Assembly: GCA_964637035.1 (NCBI GenBank)
Contig: CAZWTU010000039.1
Location: forward strand, 1 to 14,845
Length of the DNA stretch: 14,845 nt
Direction: 5' to 3'
From: CAZMMV01 sp964637035
Lineage (GTDB): Bacteria > Bacillota > Clostridia > Tissierellales > Tissierellaceae
Under the pieces are notes generated by a model. That model had not been told where the DNA came from. It did not search any database and was given only the letters and a program-made list of their open reading frames with translations. The position numbers and the translations under genes are program-made. Positions 14,606 through 14,845 of the stretch are shown piece by piece (the stretch's first letter is position 1; each line of letters starts with the position of its first letter).

Positions 14606-14634
14606 AAATTATCATAAAAAAAAAATTATGTCAA
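14606..14634 (-). promoter_or_regulatory. Promoter of rpmG-secE-nusG-rplKA
   Basis: Perfect -35 TTGACA (14634-14629), a 17-bp spacer rich in T, and a weak -10 TAATTT (14611-14606) that is helped by a TGA just before it. The predicted start is near 14599, leaving a leader of about 80 nt before rpmG. It lies after the tuf terminator. Confidence 0.7.
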
Positions 14635-14681
14635 TAAAAAAATATTCCTCTGATTCTTTCCTTAAAAGGAATTAATTAAAC

Positions 14682-14699
14682 TATTATATTAATATAATA
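14682..14699. repeat. 18-nt AT-only palindrome
   Basis: TATTATATT (14682-14690) is followed directly by AATATAATA (14691-14699), a perfect 18-nt palindrome made only of A and T. It sits in the 276-nt gap between tuf and rpmG, about 50 bp upstream of the -35 box. It could be a protein site, or chance in very AT-rich DNA. The rest of this gap holds only the terminator and the promoter. Confidence 0.35.
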
Positions 14700-14753
14700 T
14701 ACTTATAAGGAAAATATATTCTTTTTTTCCAATTTTGCTTGCTTTTACTTATG

Positions 14754-14785
14754 AAAAAGACCAAGCCAAAGGACTTGGTCTTTTT
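14754..14785 (-). terminator. Intrinsic terminator after tuf
   Basis: AAAAAGACCAAG (14785-14774) pairs perfectly with CTTGGTCTTTTT (14765-14754) around an 8-nt loop; the 3' arm ends in five T residues. It begins 11 nt after the tuf stop codon. The plus strand has T residues as well, so it may act both ways. Confidence 0.9.
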
Positions 14786-14796
14786 TATAAAATTTA

Positions 14797-14845
14797 TTAA
14801 ATAATTTTAGTTACAACTCCTGAGCCTACTGTCCTTCCACCTTCA
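14797..14845 (-). CDS. tuf: Elongation factor Tu, C-terminal fragment (cut by window edge)
   Basis: Only the last 15 codons of this gene are in the window. They read EGGRTVGSGVVTKII followed by TAA (14797-14799). GGRTVGAGVV or GGRTVGSGVV is the hallmark C-terminal beta strand of EF-Tu domain 3. A strong terminator follows. Together with the tuf start at 1-39 this shows two tuf genes flanking the cluster, as known in clostridia such as C. acetobutylicum. Confidence 0.95.
   Translation of the reverse strand, partial: EGGRTVGSGVVTKII

Noticed and set aside
1..14845. CRISPR array, insertion sequence, tRNA or rRNA gene, phage or defence genes
   Set aside because: I looked for repeats with spacers, transposase-like proteins and cloverleaf sequences and saw none; the window is filled by core genes and short spacers.

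Overview
The window is low-GC DNA carrying the core translation/transcription gene cluster of a Gram-positive bacterium of the Firmicutes, most likely a clostridial lineage. The gene order, the cluster-type secE-nusG-rplKA-rplJL-rpoBC-rplGB-rpsL-rpsG-fusA-tuf, the zinc-binding form of L33, an L7Ae-like gene between rpoC and rpsL, an L10 leader and strong AGGAGG ribosome binding sites all support this. A finer placement (for example Tissierellales) is only a guess. Every real gene lies on the minus strand; I found no convincing plus-strand gene.

Reading in the direction of transcription (from high to low coordinates), the window opens with the last 15 codons of one tuf gene (14797-14845) and its intrinsic terminator. 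A new promoter (14606-14634) then drives rpmG, secE, nusG, rplK and rplA. Two near-identical stem-loops, one before rplK and one before rplA, look like copies of the L1 binding site of 23S rRNA. A second promoter with perfect spacing (12253-12281) starts an L10 leader with a textbook attenuator, followed by rplJ and rplL. A terminator follows rplL, and a third promoter (11046-11074) with a structured leader of about 139 nt precedes rpoB and rpoC. After a 14-bp hairpin come rplGB (L7Ae-like), rpsL, rpsG and fusA, and finally the first 13 codons of a second tuf gene (1-39). I saw no clear promoter between rpoB and this last tuf, so the roughly 11 kb from rpoB to tuf may be one transcription unit.

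Together these genes make the RNA polymerase beta and beta-prime subunits, the GTPase-associated ribosomal proteins (L10, L11, L12), L1, S7, S12, L33, the elongation factors EF-G and EF-Tu, the elongation/termination factor NusG and the translocon subunit SecE. The gene content is ordinary. The parts worth a second look are the RNA-level controls: the paired L1 mimics, the L10 attenuator, the switch-like rpsL-rpsG spacer where S7 would be expected to act, and the rpoB leader. An Asn at the rifampicin-pocket position that is usually His in RpoB is also notable. No novel defence, mobile or metabolic system is present. Several starts were moved inward from the longest open frame because of ribosome binding sites and family alignment (fusA, rpsG, rplGB, rpoC, rplJ, rplK, secE).
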